From the NCBI GenBank assembly GCA_002419385.1, contig DIFZ01000011.1:2062-66061 (forward strand): a stretch of 64,000 nt of DNA, read 5' to 3'. The stretch is from Geobacter sp. UBA5735 (GTDB lineage: Bacteria > Desulfobacterota > Desulfuromonadia > Geobacterales > Geobacteraceae). The first letter of the stretch is position 1. Each line of letters begins with the position of its first letter. This document shows, one piece after another, positions 16,918 through 26,275 of this stretch. Both the position numbers and the translations under genes were made by a program. A model generated the notes under the pieces. It had not been told where the DNA came from. It saw nothing but the letters and a program-made list of their open reading frames with translations, and did not search any database.

Positions 16918-18813
16918 ATGAATCGAGGCAAGAAGGTTTTCAATCACCTGCTGACGCGCTGGGCCCTGCCGCTGGCCGGGAGGCTCACCCCTTCGTCTGC
17001 CATGGACAGGACCTCGCTGAGCCTGAGCCCGGGGTTGAGGACCATGGGCATCATCGTCAATGTCGCGGCATTTGCCGCCCCGGTCATTGCTGCCGCCGCG
17101 GACGAACCTCGCAGGCCGAACATCGTCATCATCCTTGCCGATGACATGGGTTTTGCGGACATGGGCTCGTACGGCAGCGAGATCAAGACGCCGAACCTGG
17201 ACTCGCTGGCCAAGGACGGCGTGCGCTTCACGAACTTCTATACCCATGCCAGCTCTTCGCCGACGCGATCCATGCTGCTGACCGGCGTGGATACACACCT
17301 GAACGGCCTGGGCAACATGAACGAGTGGATCGCGCCCAATCAGGCGGGCGTGCCCGGCTACGAGGGTAACCTCAATCATCAGGTGGCGACCCTGCCGCAG
17401 CTGCTCAAGGACGGCGGCTATCACACCTACATGGCCGGCAAGTGGCACCTGGGCAAGGCGCCTGACCAGATCCCGGCGGCGCGCGGCTTCGAGCGTGACT
17501 TCTCGCTGCTCGACGGCGGCGGCAGTTACTGGGACATGACGAACATCAGCGCCGCCGTGCCGAAGTCGCTCTACACCGAGGATGGCCGCTACCTGACGAA
17601 GCTGCCCGAGGACTACTACGCGACCAAGACCTACACCGACAAGCTGATCAGCTTCATCGACGCCAACCGCGGCGACGGCAAGCCCTTCTTCGCCTACGTG
17701 GCGCACCAGGCGCCGCACGACCCGTACCACCTGCCGAGGGACTGGCGCAATCGCCATGACCGTGAATATGACAAGGGCTGGGACGCGGTGCGCCAGGAAC
17801 GGCTGAAGCGGCAGGTCGAGCTCGGCATCATGCCGGCCGGCACCGAGCTTGCTGAACGGATGTGGTTTGTGCCCGATCCGATCGTGCTTGCCCCCGCAAG
17901 CCGCTACATACTCGGCAAGAAGATGGAACTCTACGCCGGCATGGTGGAGAACATGGACCACCACATCGGCCGGCTCATCGAACACCTGAAGAAGATCGGC
18001 GAGTACGAGAACACTATCTTCATCTTCTTCGGCGACAACGGCGCCGAGGGCACCGACCTTTTCGGGATGATCGCGGGTGCCCCGGGTTCGCGCGACAACC
18101 TCTACGCGGCGATAAAGTGGTCGCAGACCCATCCCAAGGCCTGGGGCGACCCGGGCACCTGGGTCGGCTATGGCCCGATGTGGGCCCAGGTGTCGATGAC
18201 CCCCTTCAGCCAGTACAAGGGCTGGGTCGCGGAAGGAGGCATCCGCAACGCGCTCGTTGTCAGCGGTCCCGCCGTCAAGCGGGCCAAGGGCAGCATCAAC
18301 CACGGGCTCATGCACGTCGCGGACATCATGCCGACGCTGCTCGAGATCGCCGGCGTCGACTATCCGCAGACCCGTGATGGGCAGGAACTTCCCCCGCTCA
18401 TCGGCAAGTCGTGGAATCCGATGCTGGCAGGCACGACGGAGTCGCCGCGCAACGGGGAGGACTACCTCGCCTGGGAGATTTTCGGCAACCGCGCGGTGCG
18501 CCAGGGCGAGTGGAAGCTGCGCTGGCAGATCAAGCCGTACGGCAAGAGCGACTGGGAACTGTTCAACGTCGCGGCGGACCCCGCCGAGCGCAAGGACCTC
18601 GCCGCAGAGCATCCCGACAAGGTGAAGGAGATGCTCGCGCTGTGGGACGACTACGTGAAGGCGAACAACGTGATCCTGCCGAGCCGCGGGCCGTTCGATA
18701 CCCTGGAAAAGGACATGCCGCAACGGGTTATGGTCTATCCAGGCTTCCCGCCGCTGATCTACCAGCGGCAGTTCGTGCCGCCGAAGGAAATGCTGGCCGA
18801 ACCCAAGCCTTGA
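16918..18813 (+). CDS. Arylsulfatase, Ser-type, second copy
   Basis: The start at 16918 has AGGAGAAAAGGAA just upstream. The product has 631 residues and an unusually long N-terminal region before a hydrophobic segment (MGIIVNVAAFAAPVIAAAAD, about 43-62) that probably exports it. The sulfatase core shows PNIVIILADDMGFADMG, the activation motif S-S-P-T-R at 113-117 (Ser113), GKWHLGKAP and FIFFGDNGAEGTDLF. It lacks the C-terminal beta domain of the first sulfatase. It needs the radical SAM maturase encoded downstream. The substrate is unknown. The upstream DUF1254 gene ends 83 bp before it, so both are probably on one transcript. Confidence 0.93.
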   Translation: MNRGKKVFNHLLTRWALPLAGRLTPSSAMDRTSLSLSPGLRTMGIIVNVAAFAAPVIAAAADEPRRPNIVIILADDMGFADMGSYGSEIKTPNLDSLAKDGVRFTNFYTHASSSPTRSMLLTGVDTHLNGLGNMNEWIAPNQAGVPGYEGNLNHQVATLPQLLKDGGYHTYMAGKWHLGKAPDQIPAARGFERDFSLLDGGGSYWDMTNISAAVPKSLYTEDGRYLTKLPEDYYATKTYTDKLISFIDANRGDGKPFFAYVAHQAPHDPYHLPRDWRNRHDREYDKGWDAVRQERLKRQVELGIMPAGTELAERMWFVPDPIVLAPASRYILGKKMELYAGMVENMDHHIGRLIEHLKKIGEYENTIFIFFGDNGAEGTDLFGMIAGAPGSRDNLYAAIKWSQTHPKAWGDPGTWVGYGPMWAQVSMTPFSQYKGWVAEGGIRNALVVSGPAVKRAKGSINHGLMHVADIMPTLLEIAGVDYPQTRDGQELPPLIGKSWNPMLAGTTESPRNGEDYLAWEIFGNRAVRQGEWKLRWQIKPYGKSDWELFNVAADPAERKDLAAEHPDKVKEMLALWDDYVKANNVILPSRGPFDTLEKDMPQRVMVYPGFPPLIYQRQFVPPKEMLAEPKP

Positions 18814-18862
18814 GAGTTGCTAACTCAATCATCAAAAATAACTCCAAAAGGATGGACATTCT

Positions 18863-19864
18863 ATGAACTACAGTACAACCCCCATGAGGCCGTTTGCCTG
18901 GTTGCCGGTGGTCGTCGCAATGATGCTTGCAATCGGCGTGCTCTGCCCGCCACAGGCTCTGGCCCAACTCCCGGCACGCTTCTACTGGAAGTCTCTCTCG
19001 GATGCCAACGCAGTGCTGCTCGTCGTCGAGACGTTAAGCGGCAACTCGAACCCGTTCGATTCTGCCCATATCGTGAACGCGGATGCGGATGTTGACGCTA
19101 CAACGGCCATGGTGGGCTATGCGCGGACCTTTTCCCTGTTCGATCGCGCAGCCATGGCTGCGATCATCGTGCCGATGGGGCATATCTCGGCCGAAGGCAC
19201 GGTGGCCGGCAGGACGGGTAAACAATCGACCAACGGCTTCGGTGACCCGATGCTGGAGTTCGACATCAATCTCCTTGGCCCCGCGGCGCAGAAAAACATC
19301 CCCGATCTTCTGCGCTATGAGCCGGGTTTTTCCGTCGATTTGCTGGTCGATCTGGCGTTTCCGATCGGCGAGTACGACAACGACCAGCCCTTGAATATCG
19401 GGCAGAACCGCTGGTACGGGCGCCTGGGCGTACCGATCATCTGGCAGCTCGGCCCGTGGGTGCCGAACAAGCGTACCACCCTGGAATTACTGCCCGCCGT
19501 GTGGTTCTTCGGAGACAACGACGACTATGTCGGTCAGACCTTGGAGACCGATCCGCTGTTCCAACTGGACGCGCACGTAACGCGCGACCTGACCGAAGAC
19601 TTCTGGGCGGCGGTCGACGCCTCCTGGTACTACGGCGGCAAAGCAACCATCAACGGTATCGCGGGGGAGAAGCTCAACAACTTCGGCGTCGGGCTCACGC
19701 TCGGCTACCAGATCAACGACAACCTGAACCTCACCGTCGGCTACAAGACGACCGTTGACGACAACAATGCCGGTGACCTTCAAATGGACTGTTTCATGGC
19801 CACGCTCGTGTACGGCTGGCATCCGATGGTCCAAGGCATGAGACGACTGAAGAGCGAGAACTAG
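18863..19864 (+). CDS. Outer-membrane channel, MetA/phenol-degradation type (PF13557-like)
   Basis: The product has 333 residues. A signal (VVVAMMLAIGVLCPPQALAQ) precedes a repeated beta-strand protein with YARTFSLFDRAAMAAIIVPMG, GFGDPMLEFDINLLG, SVDLLVDLAFPIGEYD and a C-terminal strand LMATLVYGW-like segment. This pattern matches proteins annotated as transporter or MetA pathway of phenol degradation, which are thought to be outer-membrane channels for hydrophobic compounds. It follows sulfatase 2 by 49 bp and could admit aromatic or other sulfate esters. Confidence 0.82.
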   Translation: MNYSTTPMRPFAWLPVVVAMMLAIGVLCPPQALAQLPARFYWKSLSDANAVLLVVETLSGNSNPFDSAHIVNADADVDATTAMVGYARTFSLFDRAAMAAIIVPMGHISAEGTVAGRTGKQSTNGFGDPMLEFDINLLGPAAQKNIPDLLRYEPGFSVDLLVDLAFPIGEYDNDQPLNIGQNRWYGRLGVPIIWQLGPWVPNKRTTLELLPAVWFFGDNDDYVGQTLETDPLFQLDAHVTRDLTEDFWAAVDASWYYGGKATINGIAGEKLNNFGVGLTLGYQINDNLNLTVGYKTTVDDNNAGDLQMDCFMATLVYGWHPMVQGMRRLKSEN

Positions 19865-19961
19865 GACATCGTACTGAAACGGCGTCCCGGAGCAATGCCG
19901 TGGTATACGGGAACTTTTCAGGGCAGATCATCTTGATCCTGGTCGGAGGTATTTTCACTGT

Positions 19962-20786
19962 ATGGGCATTGGTAGAGTAGTGATCAGTATAACTGCCGTG
20001 CTCTTGGGCGTCGTTGCCTGCATGGGCGGAGCGCGTGCCGACGAGGGTAAACCGGTCGGACCGGACCAATCAAATATCGTCAGGCAGGCCAGCGCCCCCA
20101 TATCCTCCATCATGCAGATCCGGCTGCAGGATACCTATGTGCCGGAATTCAAAGGACTGGACGGCAACGCCAATACCTTCACGCTGGCCGTGACGATGCC
20201 ATTTCCCAAATATCGCCTCCTTCCCTTTCCCCAGCTTTCACTCCTGACCCTTCCGGCGGCAGTGACTGTTCCCAGCGATGTAACCGGGCTTGGCGACCTG
20301 CGGCTGGTCGATATAGTCATTCTCCATACGGGGAAAAGGTTTATCTGGGGTGTCGGTCCGACGCTGGTGTTTCCGACAGCCAGCGAAACGCTGACCGGTC
20401 AGGGCAAATGGCAGGCAGGCCCGGCCGCGCTGGCTGCTTTCGTGCATGAAAAGTGGCTGCTGGGCGTTCTGGTGCAGAATCCGGTCTCATTTGCCGGCGA
20501 TAGCGAGCGCAAGGATGCGAACGCCATGATCCTCCAACCCTTCGTCACCTGTCAACTGGGCAACGGCTGGTTCATACGATCACAACCCCAGTTGTTCTTC
20601 AATTGGAAGACCGGCCAACAGACATTACCGATAGATCTGGGCGTGGGGCGTGTTTTCCGTATCGGCCGGGGACTGGTCAGCTGTTTCGTGCAGCCGTTCT
20701 GGAACATCACCAAGGACGGGCCCTCTCCGAAATACGGGATTACCTCCGGCGTGGCGTTCATCTATCCGGAATTCTGGAAACGGTGA
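19962..20786 (+). CDS. Outer-membrane beta-barrel, copy 2
   Basis: The product has 274 residues with a signal (VISITAVLLGVVACMGGARA). Motifs shared with the 11671 protein include TGLGDLRLVD, WGVGPTLVFPTASET, KWQAGPAALAAF, LVQNPVSFAGDS and a C-terminal GITSGVAFIYPEFWKR strand. The two barrels are clearly paralogous. GGAGG lies 11 nt upstream of the atg, a long spacing. It is the third barrel in this 9-kb stretch, immediately before the sulfatase maturase, in keeping with a shared uptake role. Confidence 0.75.
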   Translation: MGIGRVVISITAVLLGVVACMGGARADEGKPVGPDQSNIVRQASAPISSIMQIRLQDTYVPEFKGLDGNANTFTLAVTMPFPKYRLLPFPQLSLLTLPAAVTVPSDVTGLGDLRLVDIVILHTGKRFIWGVGPTLVFPTASETLTGQGKWQAGPAALAAFVHEKWLLGVLVQNPVSFAGDSERKDANAMILQPFVTCQLGNGWFIRSQPQLFFNWKTGQQTLPIDLGVGRVFRIGRGLVSCFVQPFWNITKDGPSPKYGITSGVAFIYPEFWKR

Positions 20787-20892
20787 TAAAAGCTGACAGC
20801 GGATTGGTACTTACCAGTATGCGGTAAACTTTCAGGTATCGAACCATACCGGGCAGATGTAGCGACTCGACGTTCAGCAGAAGGATGGGCCC

Positions 20893-20994
20893 ATGGCAAC
20901 GGAAAAAACGGCAGATACCAATCTGGCCGGCAGAGGTCGATTGCGGTGGTTGCAGGAGCCGTCCGGCTTCGCCGCTGAGTATGAGTTCTCATGA
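20893..20994 (+). CDS. Possible 33-residue leader peptide coupled to the maturase
   Basis: A short frame starts at an atg with AAGGA about 7 nt upstream, encodes MATEKTADTNLAGRGRLRWL and a Phe/Glu-rich tail, and stops in a TGA that overlaps the maturase ATG (ATGA). The maturase itself has no good ribosome site, so translation may be coupled through this frame. No family is recognised. It could also be chance. Confidence 0.4.
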   Translation: MATEKTADTNLAGRGRLRWLQEPSGFAAEYEFS

Positions 20995-22286
20995 GTAGCC
21001 GATCGGAAGACAGACAGGCCTGCGCAGAGGCAAACGGCATCCACGTGGTTGTAAAACCCATAGGGCCGGCGTGTAACCTCGACTGTGCGTATTGTTTCTA
21101 CCTGGAGAAGCAGGCACTGTTCTCTGCCGGCGAGGATTTCCGGATGTCGGACGAGGTCCTTGCCACTTTCATCAGGAGCTATGTGCATGCCCAGCCTGGT
21201 CCGGTTGTTGATTTCGTCTGGCAGGGGGGCGAGCCGACCCTGCTGGGGGTTGAATTTTTCAGAAGAGTTGTCCAGCTGCAGGCGCCCTTTTCCGGGCGCA
21301 AGACCATTAACAATTCTCTGCAGACCAACGGCACCCTGCTTGACGACGAGTGGTGCGTTTTCCTGAAGCAGCACAATTTCATGGTGGGCATCAGCCTGGA
21401 TGGGCCACGGGAGATTCATGACCGCTACCGTCGCGACCGCGCCGGGAACGGCACCTTCGATTCGGTGATGCGCGGACTGAGGCTGTTGAAGAAACATGGG
21501 GTCGCGTTCAACGTCATGGCCAGCGTTGCCCGGGAGACCGCGGCGAGACCACTTGAGGTCTACCGCTTTTTCAAGGACGAAGGTGTGAAGTTTATTCAGT
21601 TCGCTCCCATCATCGAGCGCCTTCCCGAAGCCTCAGCCAGGGATCTGGGTCTGAGCCTGGCCGCTCCGGCTCTGCTGGATGGGCAGGAGCGGAACCGGGA
21701 CGTAACCCCGTGGACGGTGATCCCGGAGGAATACGGGGATTTTCTGATCTCGATCTACGAGGAGTGGGTCCGTCATGACGTGGGCACGGTCTTTGTCATG
21801 AACTTCGAGTGGGCGCTCAATGCCTGGTTAGGCAATCCCTCACCGGTCTGCGCTCACGCCCGGCAGTGCGGCCGTTCGGTGGTGCTGGAGCATAACGGCG
21901 ACCTGTTCGCCTGCGATCACTATGTCTATCCGGAATACCGTCTCGGCACTATTCTGCGTGACGACCTGGCCGGTATGGTTGAGAAGTCCATCAGGTCGGG
22001 TTTCGGCGTTAACAAGGAATCGGCCCTGCCGGAGTGGTGCGGAAAATGTGATGTGCTGGCGGCCTGCCGGGGTGGGTGTCCCAAGCACCGTTTTCTGGAG
22101 ACCTGTCACTCCGAACCGGGACTGCAGTATCTTTGCGCGGGCTACAAGAAGTTCTTCCGGCATATCCGCAAGTACCTGCGCGTGATGGCCACACTGCTGG
22201 AGAACGGGCTTCCTCCTTCCTATGTGATGGATGCGGTGAAGGGGCCCCTGGTGATCAAGCGGGGGCAGGGTGTTTCGAGTAAATAG
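20991..22286 (+). CDS. Anaerobic sulfatase-maturating enzyme (radical SAM, SPASM)
   Basis: The product has 431 residues. The radical SAM motif C28-N-L-D-C32-A-Y-C35 binds the SAM cluster. It is followed by VWQGGEPTLLGVEFF, TNGTLLDDEW and SLDGPREIHDRYR, all typical of anSME. The C-terminal SPASM region has repeated Cys (PVCAHARQCG, LFACDHYVYPE and CGKCDVLAACRGGCPKH), enough for two further [4Fe-4S] clusters. The enzyme oxidises an active-site Ser or Cys of sulfatases to formylglycine without oxygen. It fits the two Ser-type and one Cys-type sulfatases nearby. It starts with an ATGA overlap with a 33-codon frame. Confidence 0.95.
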   Translation: MSSRSEDRQACAEANGIHVVVKPIGPACNLDCAYCFYLEKQALFSAGEDFRMSDEVLATFIRSYVHAQPGPVVDFVWQGGEPTLLGVEFFRRVVQLQAPFSGRKTINNSLQTNGTLLDDEWCVFLKQHNFMVGISLDGPREIHDRYRRDRAGNGTFDSVMRGLRLLKKHGVAFNVMASVARETAARPLEVYRFFKDEGVKFIQFAPIIERLPEASARDLGLSLAAPALLDGQERNRDVTPWTVIPEEYGDFLISIYEEWVRHDVGTVFVMNFEWALNAWLGNPSPVCAHARQCGRSVVLEHNGDLFACDHYVYPEYRLGTILRDDLAGMVEKSIRSGFGVNKESALPEWCGKCDVLAACRGGCPKHRFLETCHSEPGLQYLCAGYKKFFRHIRKYLRVMATLLENGLPPSYVMDAVKGPLVIKRGQGVSSK

Positions 22287-22302
22287 GATCAAAGGAGAAA
22301 AG

Positions 22303-22794
22303 ATGACAGGAAAGTCCTCACGCATCGATATGGCATGTATCCCGCTTTCAGTTTTTAACCGTGTTGCGGGGCAGAAAATCAGGCTGATTCTCTTCGGTAT
22401 GGCAGTGGCGGTGTTCAGCACAGTATGTGCGCCTTTTCCGGTCACAGGAGCTGTGCCGGCGGTAGCCGCCCAAATCAAGGGGCCGATCGATTTTCAGCGA
22501 TTAGCCGGGCGATGGGTTCGAAGCGATGGGGGCTATGTGCTTGAACTGAGGGATCTCAAAAGTGATGGCAGCGTGAAGGCGGCGTACTTCAACCCGCGGC
22601 CGATTAACGTCTCTAGCGCCGAGGTGCACAAAATCAATGACAAAATAAACATTTTTGTCGAACTGCGAGACATCAACTACCCGGGTTCCAAATACAACCT
22701 GCGCTATGATCCCAAGACCGACCGGTTGCTCGGGACCTATTTTCAGGCGGTTGATCGTCAGTTGTTCGAGGTGGAGTTTGTCCGGACAAAATAA
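22303..22794 (+). CDS. Exported protein of unknown function next to the maturase
   Basis: The start is the atg after AAAGGAGAAAAG, 17 bp past the maturase stop. The product has 163 residues with a hydrophobic signal-like segment (ILFGMAVAVFSTVCAPFPVTGA, about 28-50). The mature beta-rich domain has LAGRWVRSDGGYVLELRDL, YFNPRPINVSSAEV and RYDPKTDRLLGTYFQAVD, resembling lipocalin-like or DUF2147-like small barrels, but I cannot assign a family. Tight spacing to the maturase suggests co-expression and a role in the sulfatase system. Confidence 0.72.
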   Translation: MTGKSSRIDMACIPLSVFNRVAGQKIRLILFGMAVAVFSTVCAPFPVTGAVPAVAAQIKGPIDFQRLAGRWVRSDGGYVLELRDLKSDGSVKAAYFNPRPINVSSAEVHKINDKINIFVELRDINYPGSKYNLRYDPKTDRLLGTYFQAVDRQLFEVEFVRTK

Positions 22795-22905
22795 CCAGGG
22801 GGTACTGCTGTTGTGCGGCCGCACCATAATGATCTGAAATGAATAAATGAATTGATACGACCCTACCCAGGCAGAACAGGGGCTTGGCTCGTAAGGCCCC
22901 GGAGG

Positions 22906-24186
22906 GGGGTGTAAAGTAGATTGTGTAAGTGGCTAAAATCGGTAAATACAAATAGATAGGAGAGACCGATGGCCACAACAGAAGAACTGCTCGATGTATT
23001 GATGAAAGACTACAAGAAACCGGAAGATTTGATTGGTGAAAACGGACTTCTGAAACAGTTCACCAAGAGACTCTTAGAACGGGCAATGCAAAGCGAACTG
23101 ACTGAACACCTTGGTTATGAGAAACACGCTCCCAATGGCAAGAACAGTGGTAATTCCAGAAACGGTGGGTATAAGAAAACCATCTCTGGTGATTTTGGAA
23201 GCCTCGATATTCCTACCCCCCGTGACCGCAATTCAACATTTGAACCGGTGATCCTTCCTAAAGGTGAAACCCGCTTTACCGGCTTTGATGACAAGATTAT
23301 CTCCATGTATGCCCGGGGCATGACCACCCGTGACATACAAGGTCATTTACAGGAGATTTACGGGATAGATGTCTCCCCTGCCTTGATTTCCCAAGTTACC
23401 GATGCTGTCAGTGAAGAGGTCCTGCTGTGGCAGAACCGACCACTGGATGAGGTATATCCGATTGTCTACCTTGATGCAGTCAGGATAAAGGTGCGTCATG
23501 AAAGTAGAGTCATCAACAAGGCGGTCTATCTTGCTATCGGCATCAATATGGATGGCATCAAAGAGGTTCTTGGCATGTGGACTTCTGAAAACGAGGGTGC
23601 CAAGTTCTGGCTTCAGGTTGTTACGGAACTGAAGAATCGTGGCGTAAAAGAAATCTTCATTGCCTGCGTGGATGGACTCAAGGGCTTCCCGGAGGCAATA
23701 GAAGCAGTATATCCAAATACCCAGATTCAGCTTTGCATCGTCCATATGGTGCGTCATGGCCTGAACTATGTTTCATGGAAGCAGCGTAAAGAAGTAGCGA
23801 CTGATCTGAAGACCATCTATCAAGCACCAACCGTAGAAATGGCAGAGAAAAACCTTGATACATTTGCCGCTAAGTGGGATGCCAGTCATCCGACTATATC
23901 AAGGTCATGGCGAAACAACTGGGAACGGATCATTCCACTATTCTCGTATCCTAAGGATATACGCAAGGCAATCTACACGACAAACGCTATCGAGTTACTT
24001 AACATGTCACTTCGTAAAGTCACCAAGAATCGTGGTCATTTTCCCAATGACGAAGCGATGTTCAAGCTGATATATTTGGCATTGAAAAACATTGCGAAAA
24101 AATGGACAATGCCGATCAGAGACTGGAAGTCAGCATTGAATCAGTTTAGTATTATGTTTCAAGACAGGTTGCCGGCCTTCTGTTAA
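22906..24186 (+). mobile_element. IS256-family element lacking its right end
   Basis: A left-end-like sequence (GGGGTGTAAAGTAGATTGTG) lies about 60 bp before the transposase gene, as in IS256 elements. No inverted copy is found within the bases after the transposase stop, where the right terminal repeat should be. The sequence moves directly into the ribosome site of the next sulfatase. The left boundary is approximate. The element therefore looks deleted on its right side and is probably immobile. Confidence 0.7.
22969..24186 (+). CDS. IS256-family transposase
   Basis: The product has 405 residues. It has the IS256/mutator layout with RNGGYKKTISGDFGSLDIPTPRDR, a first Asp in PIVYLDAVRIKVR (D169), a second in IACVDGLKGFPEAI (D235) followed by QLCIVHMVRH, and the catalytic Glu in YTTNAIELLNMSLRK (E342). 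All three catalytic residues are present. The C-terminus ends WKSALNQFSIMFQDRLPAFC; the last few residues may come from flanking DNA after the right-end deletion. Its AT-richer codons differ from the neighbouring genes, consistent with a separate origin. Confidence 0.95.
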   Translation: MATTEELLDVLMKDYKKPEDLIGENGLLKQFTKRLLERAMQSELTEHLGYEKHAPNGKNSGNSRNGGYKKTISGDFGSLDIPTPRDRNSTFEPVILPKGETRFTGFDDKIISMYARGMTTRDIQGHLQEIYGIDVSPALISQVTDAVSEEVLLWQNRPLDEVYPIVYLDAVRIKVRHESRVINKAVYLAIGINMDGIKEVLGMWTSENEGAKFWLQVVTELKNRGVKEIFIACVDGLKGFPEAIEAVYPNTQIQLCIVHMVRHGLNYVSWKQRKEVATDLKTIYQAPTVEMAEKNLDTFAAKWDASHPTISRSWRNNWERIIPLFSYPKDIRKAIYTTNAIELLNMSLRKVTKNRGHFPNDEAMFKLIYLALKNIAKKWTMPIRDWKSALNQFSIMFQDRLPAFC

Positions 24187-24232
24187 GCGGCGCAATATCA
24201 AATAGCAATTATCAACTACAAGGAGTGCAGAC

Positions 24233-26041
24233 ATGAATGATCACGATGACTCCAAATCCTCTATTTCGCGGCGTGATTTTCTGCGCTTTGCCGGCGTAGG
24301 TGTGACGGCATTGGGTCTAGGCGCCTTTGATATCTCGACCAATGTGGCATCCGCAGCGTCTGGAGCGCGTCAGTTGCCACAGGGTGGCGCGCGGAGCAAG
24401 GCCCCCTACAACATCCTCTTTATTCTTACTGATCAGGAACGTTTCTTTCGCCCTGGTGAACTGCCGATCGGTTTCAGCCTGCCTGCCCACGAGCGTTTAA
24501 CAATGCAGGGGACGACCTTCGTGAATCACCGTATTAACTCCTGCGTCTGCACGCCCTCGCGCTCGGTGCTGTATACCGGTCAGCACATTCAACAAACCAG
24601 GATGTTCGACAATACCAACTTCCCCTGGATCAGCAGCATGTCGACCGACATTCGCACCTTGGGTGACATGTTGCGAGAGGCCGGCTACTACAGTGCGTAC
24701 AAGGGCAAGTGGCACCTGACCAAGGAATTCGAGACCGTAAATAAACTGGGCACGCCCACCAAGATCTTTACGCAGGAAATGGAGGACTATGGCTTCTCCG
24801 ACTATATGGGTATAGGCGACATCATCGCGCACCACCAGGGTGGTTATCTGCACGACGGCGTGATTGCCGCAATGTCCGGAAGCTGGTTGCGAGGCAAGGG
24901 GCGCGAACTGGCGGCTCAAGGCAAGCCGTGGTTTCTCGCCGTCAACCTGGTCAATCCACATGATGTCATGTTCTATGATACCGATGCACCCGGCACGCCA
25001 CACCAAGCCACGAGCGCCCTCAGCCATGTAGTGCGGGAGCCGGATGACCCACTTTACGACAAACAATGGCGCTTCAAACTCCCGGCAAATCATGCACAAG
25101 CAATTGACGCCCCTGGGCGTCCACCGGCACACCGTGACTTCCTCCGTTCACATGATGCGCTGGTGGGTGAAATCCTCAACGAAGAACCTCGCTGGCGACG
25201 GCGGCACAACTACTACCTGAACTGCTTGCGCGACGTCGATCGCAATATTGCCACAGTGCTCGCCGAACTCGATGCCGCGGGACTCACTGAGCGCACCATC
25301 GTCATCCTGACTGCTGACCATGGTGACATGGATGGCGCGCACCTGTTGCATGCAAAGGGCGCGGTATCGTATCGAGAACAGAATAACGTGCCGCTGATTG
25401 TGGCGCATCCCGCCTACCCTGGGGGCAAGCGATGCCGTGCCGTCACGTCGCATGTTGATCTTGCACCGACGCTGATTGCACTGACCGGCGTGGCCCAGGA
25501 CAAACGCGCCAATATCGTCAAGGGCCTTCCGGGCAAGGATTTCTCCGGAGTACTGACTGCCCCGGAACGTGCAGACGTTAATGCCGTCCGGAATGGTGTG
25601 CTGTTCAACTACAATATGTTCGCGTACCTCGACGGGGATTTTCTCCACAAGGCCGTTGCATACATCAAGCAGGGAGGGAATCCGAAACAACTCAAGGACG
25701 CCGGCATTGTCCCGGACATGAGGAAACGTGGTGCGGTCAGGATGGTATATGATGGCCAGTACGTGTTTGCTCGCTATTTCTCGCCAAAGCAGCACAACCT
25801 GCCGATGACTTTGGAAGATCTCTACCAACTCAATGATGTCGAGCTGTACGATGTCAAAGCCGACCCCCTTGAGATGAAGAATCTCGCTGCGAATGGCAGG
25901 CAGCACCGCGAACTCGTTGTCGCCATGAACGAGAAACTCAACAGTCTTATCGAAGCAGAAGTCGGCGAGGACCGCGGCCAAATGTTGCCCGGTGGCATCG
26001 GGGCGGGTTGGGAAGTGACCCCGGAAACGATGGCGCCTTGA
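24233..26041 (+). CDS. Sulfatase, Cys-type, Tat-exported
   Basis: The product has 602 residues. A twin-arginine signal (SRRDFLRFAGVGVTALGLGA) indicates folded export. The core has YNILFILTDQERFF, the activation motif C106-T-P-S-R110, GKWHLTKEFE and ILTADHGDMDGAHLLHAKGA. It ends with a DVKADPLEMKNLA segment common in sulfatases. The Cys-type motif can be matured by the same anaerobic enzyme encoded upstream. It is distant from the two Ser-type sulfatases, and its closeness to choline-sulfatase-like enzymes is only an impression. AAGGAG precedes the atg directly after the truncated IS256. Confidence 0.93.
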   Translation: MNDHDDSKSSISRRDFLRFAGVGVTALGLGAFDISTNVASAASGARQLPQGGARSKAPYNILFILTDQERFFRPGELPIGFSLPAHERLTMQGTTFVNHRINSCVCTPSRSVLYTGQHIQQTRMFDNTNFPWISSMSTDIRTLGDMLREAGYYSAYKGKWHLTKEFETVNKLGTPTKIFTQEMEDYGFSDYMGIGDIIAHHQGGYLHDGVIAAMSGSWLRGKGRELAAQGKPWFLAVNLVNPHDVMFYDTDAPGTPHQATSALSHVVREPDDPLYDKQWRFKLPANHAQAIDAPGRPPAHRDFLRSHDALVGEILNEEPRWRRRHNYYLNCLRDVDRNIATVLAELDAAGLTERTIVILTADHGDMDGAHLLHAKGAVSYREQNNVPLIVAHPAYPGGKRCRAVTSHVDLAPTLIALTGVAQDKRANIVKGLPGKDFSGVLTAPERADVNAVRNGVLFNYNMFAYLDGDFLHKAVAYIKQGGNPKQLKDAGIVPDMRKRGAVRMVYDGQYVFARYFSPKQHNLPMTLEDLYQLNDVELYDVKADPLEMKNLAANGRQHRELVVAMNEKLNSLIEAEVGEDRGQMLPGGIGAGWEVTPETMAP

Positions 26042-26078
26042 GTCAACCGGCCCTTCTCAGTTGGCGCCCGGTTTTGAC
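26042..26078 (+). terminator. Possible imperfect hairpin after sulfatase 3
   Basis: GTCAACCGG pairs with CCGGTTTTGAC across a 17-nt loop, with a two-base bulge. There is no T tail, so terminator function is uncertain. The remaining 200 bp up to the FadL gene is AT-rich and shows no gene I support. Confidence 0.25.
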
Positions 26079-26275
26079 AAGGAAAATGCTGAGGGGTCGC
26101 GTCACCAAATTTTAAAAAGTGAAAATCTGCTGACATTCCAGCAAGGCTTATGGACGCCGACCGCCCGATAAAGCTGGGTGGGCGGGTTATGGCCCGGCCC
26201 GTTGGAATGACGCTGAACTTTAGAAAATCGAAAAGTCATTTACACAATCAGATTGACAGTCCCCCGGAGGGAACA

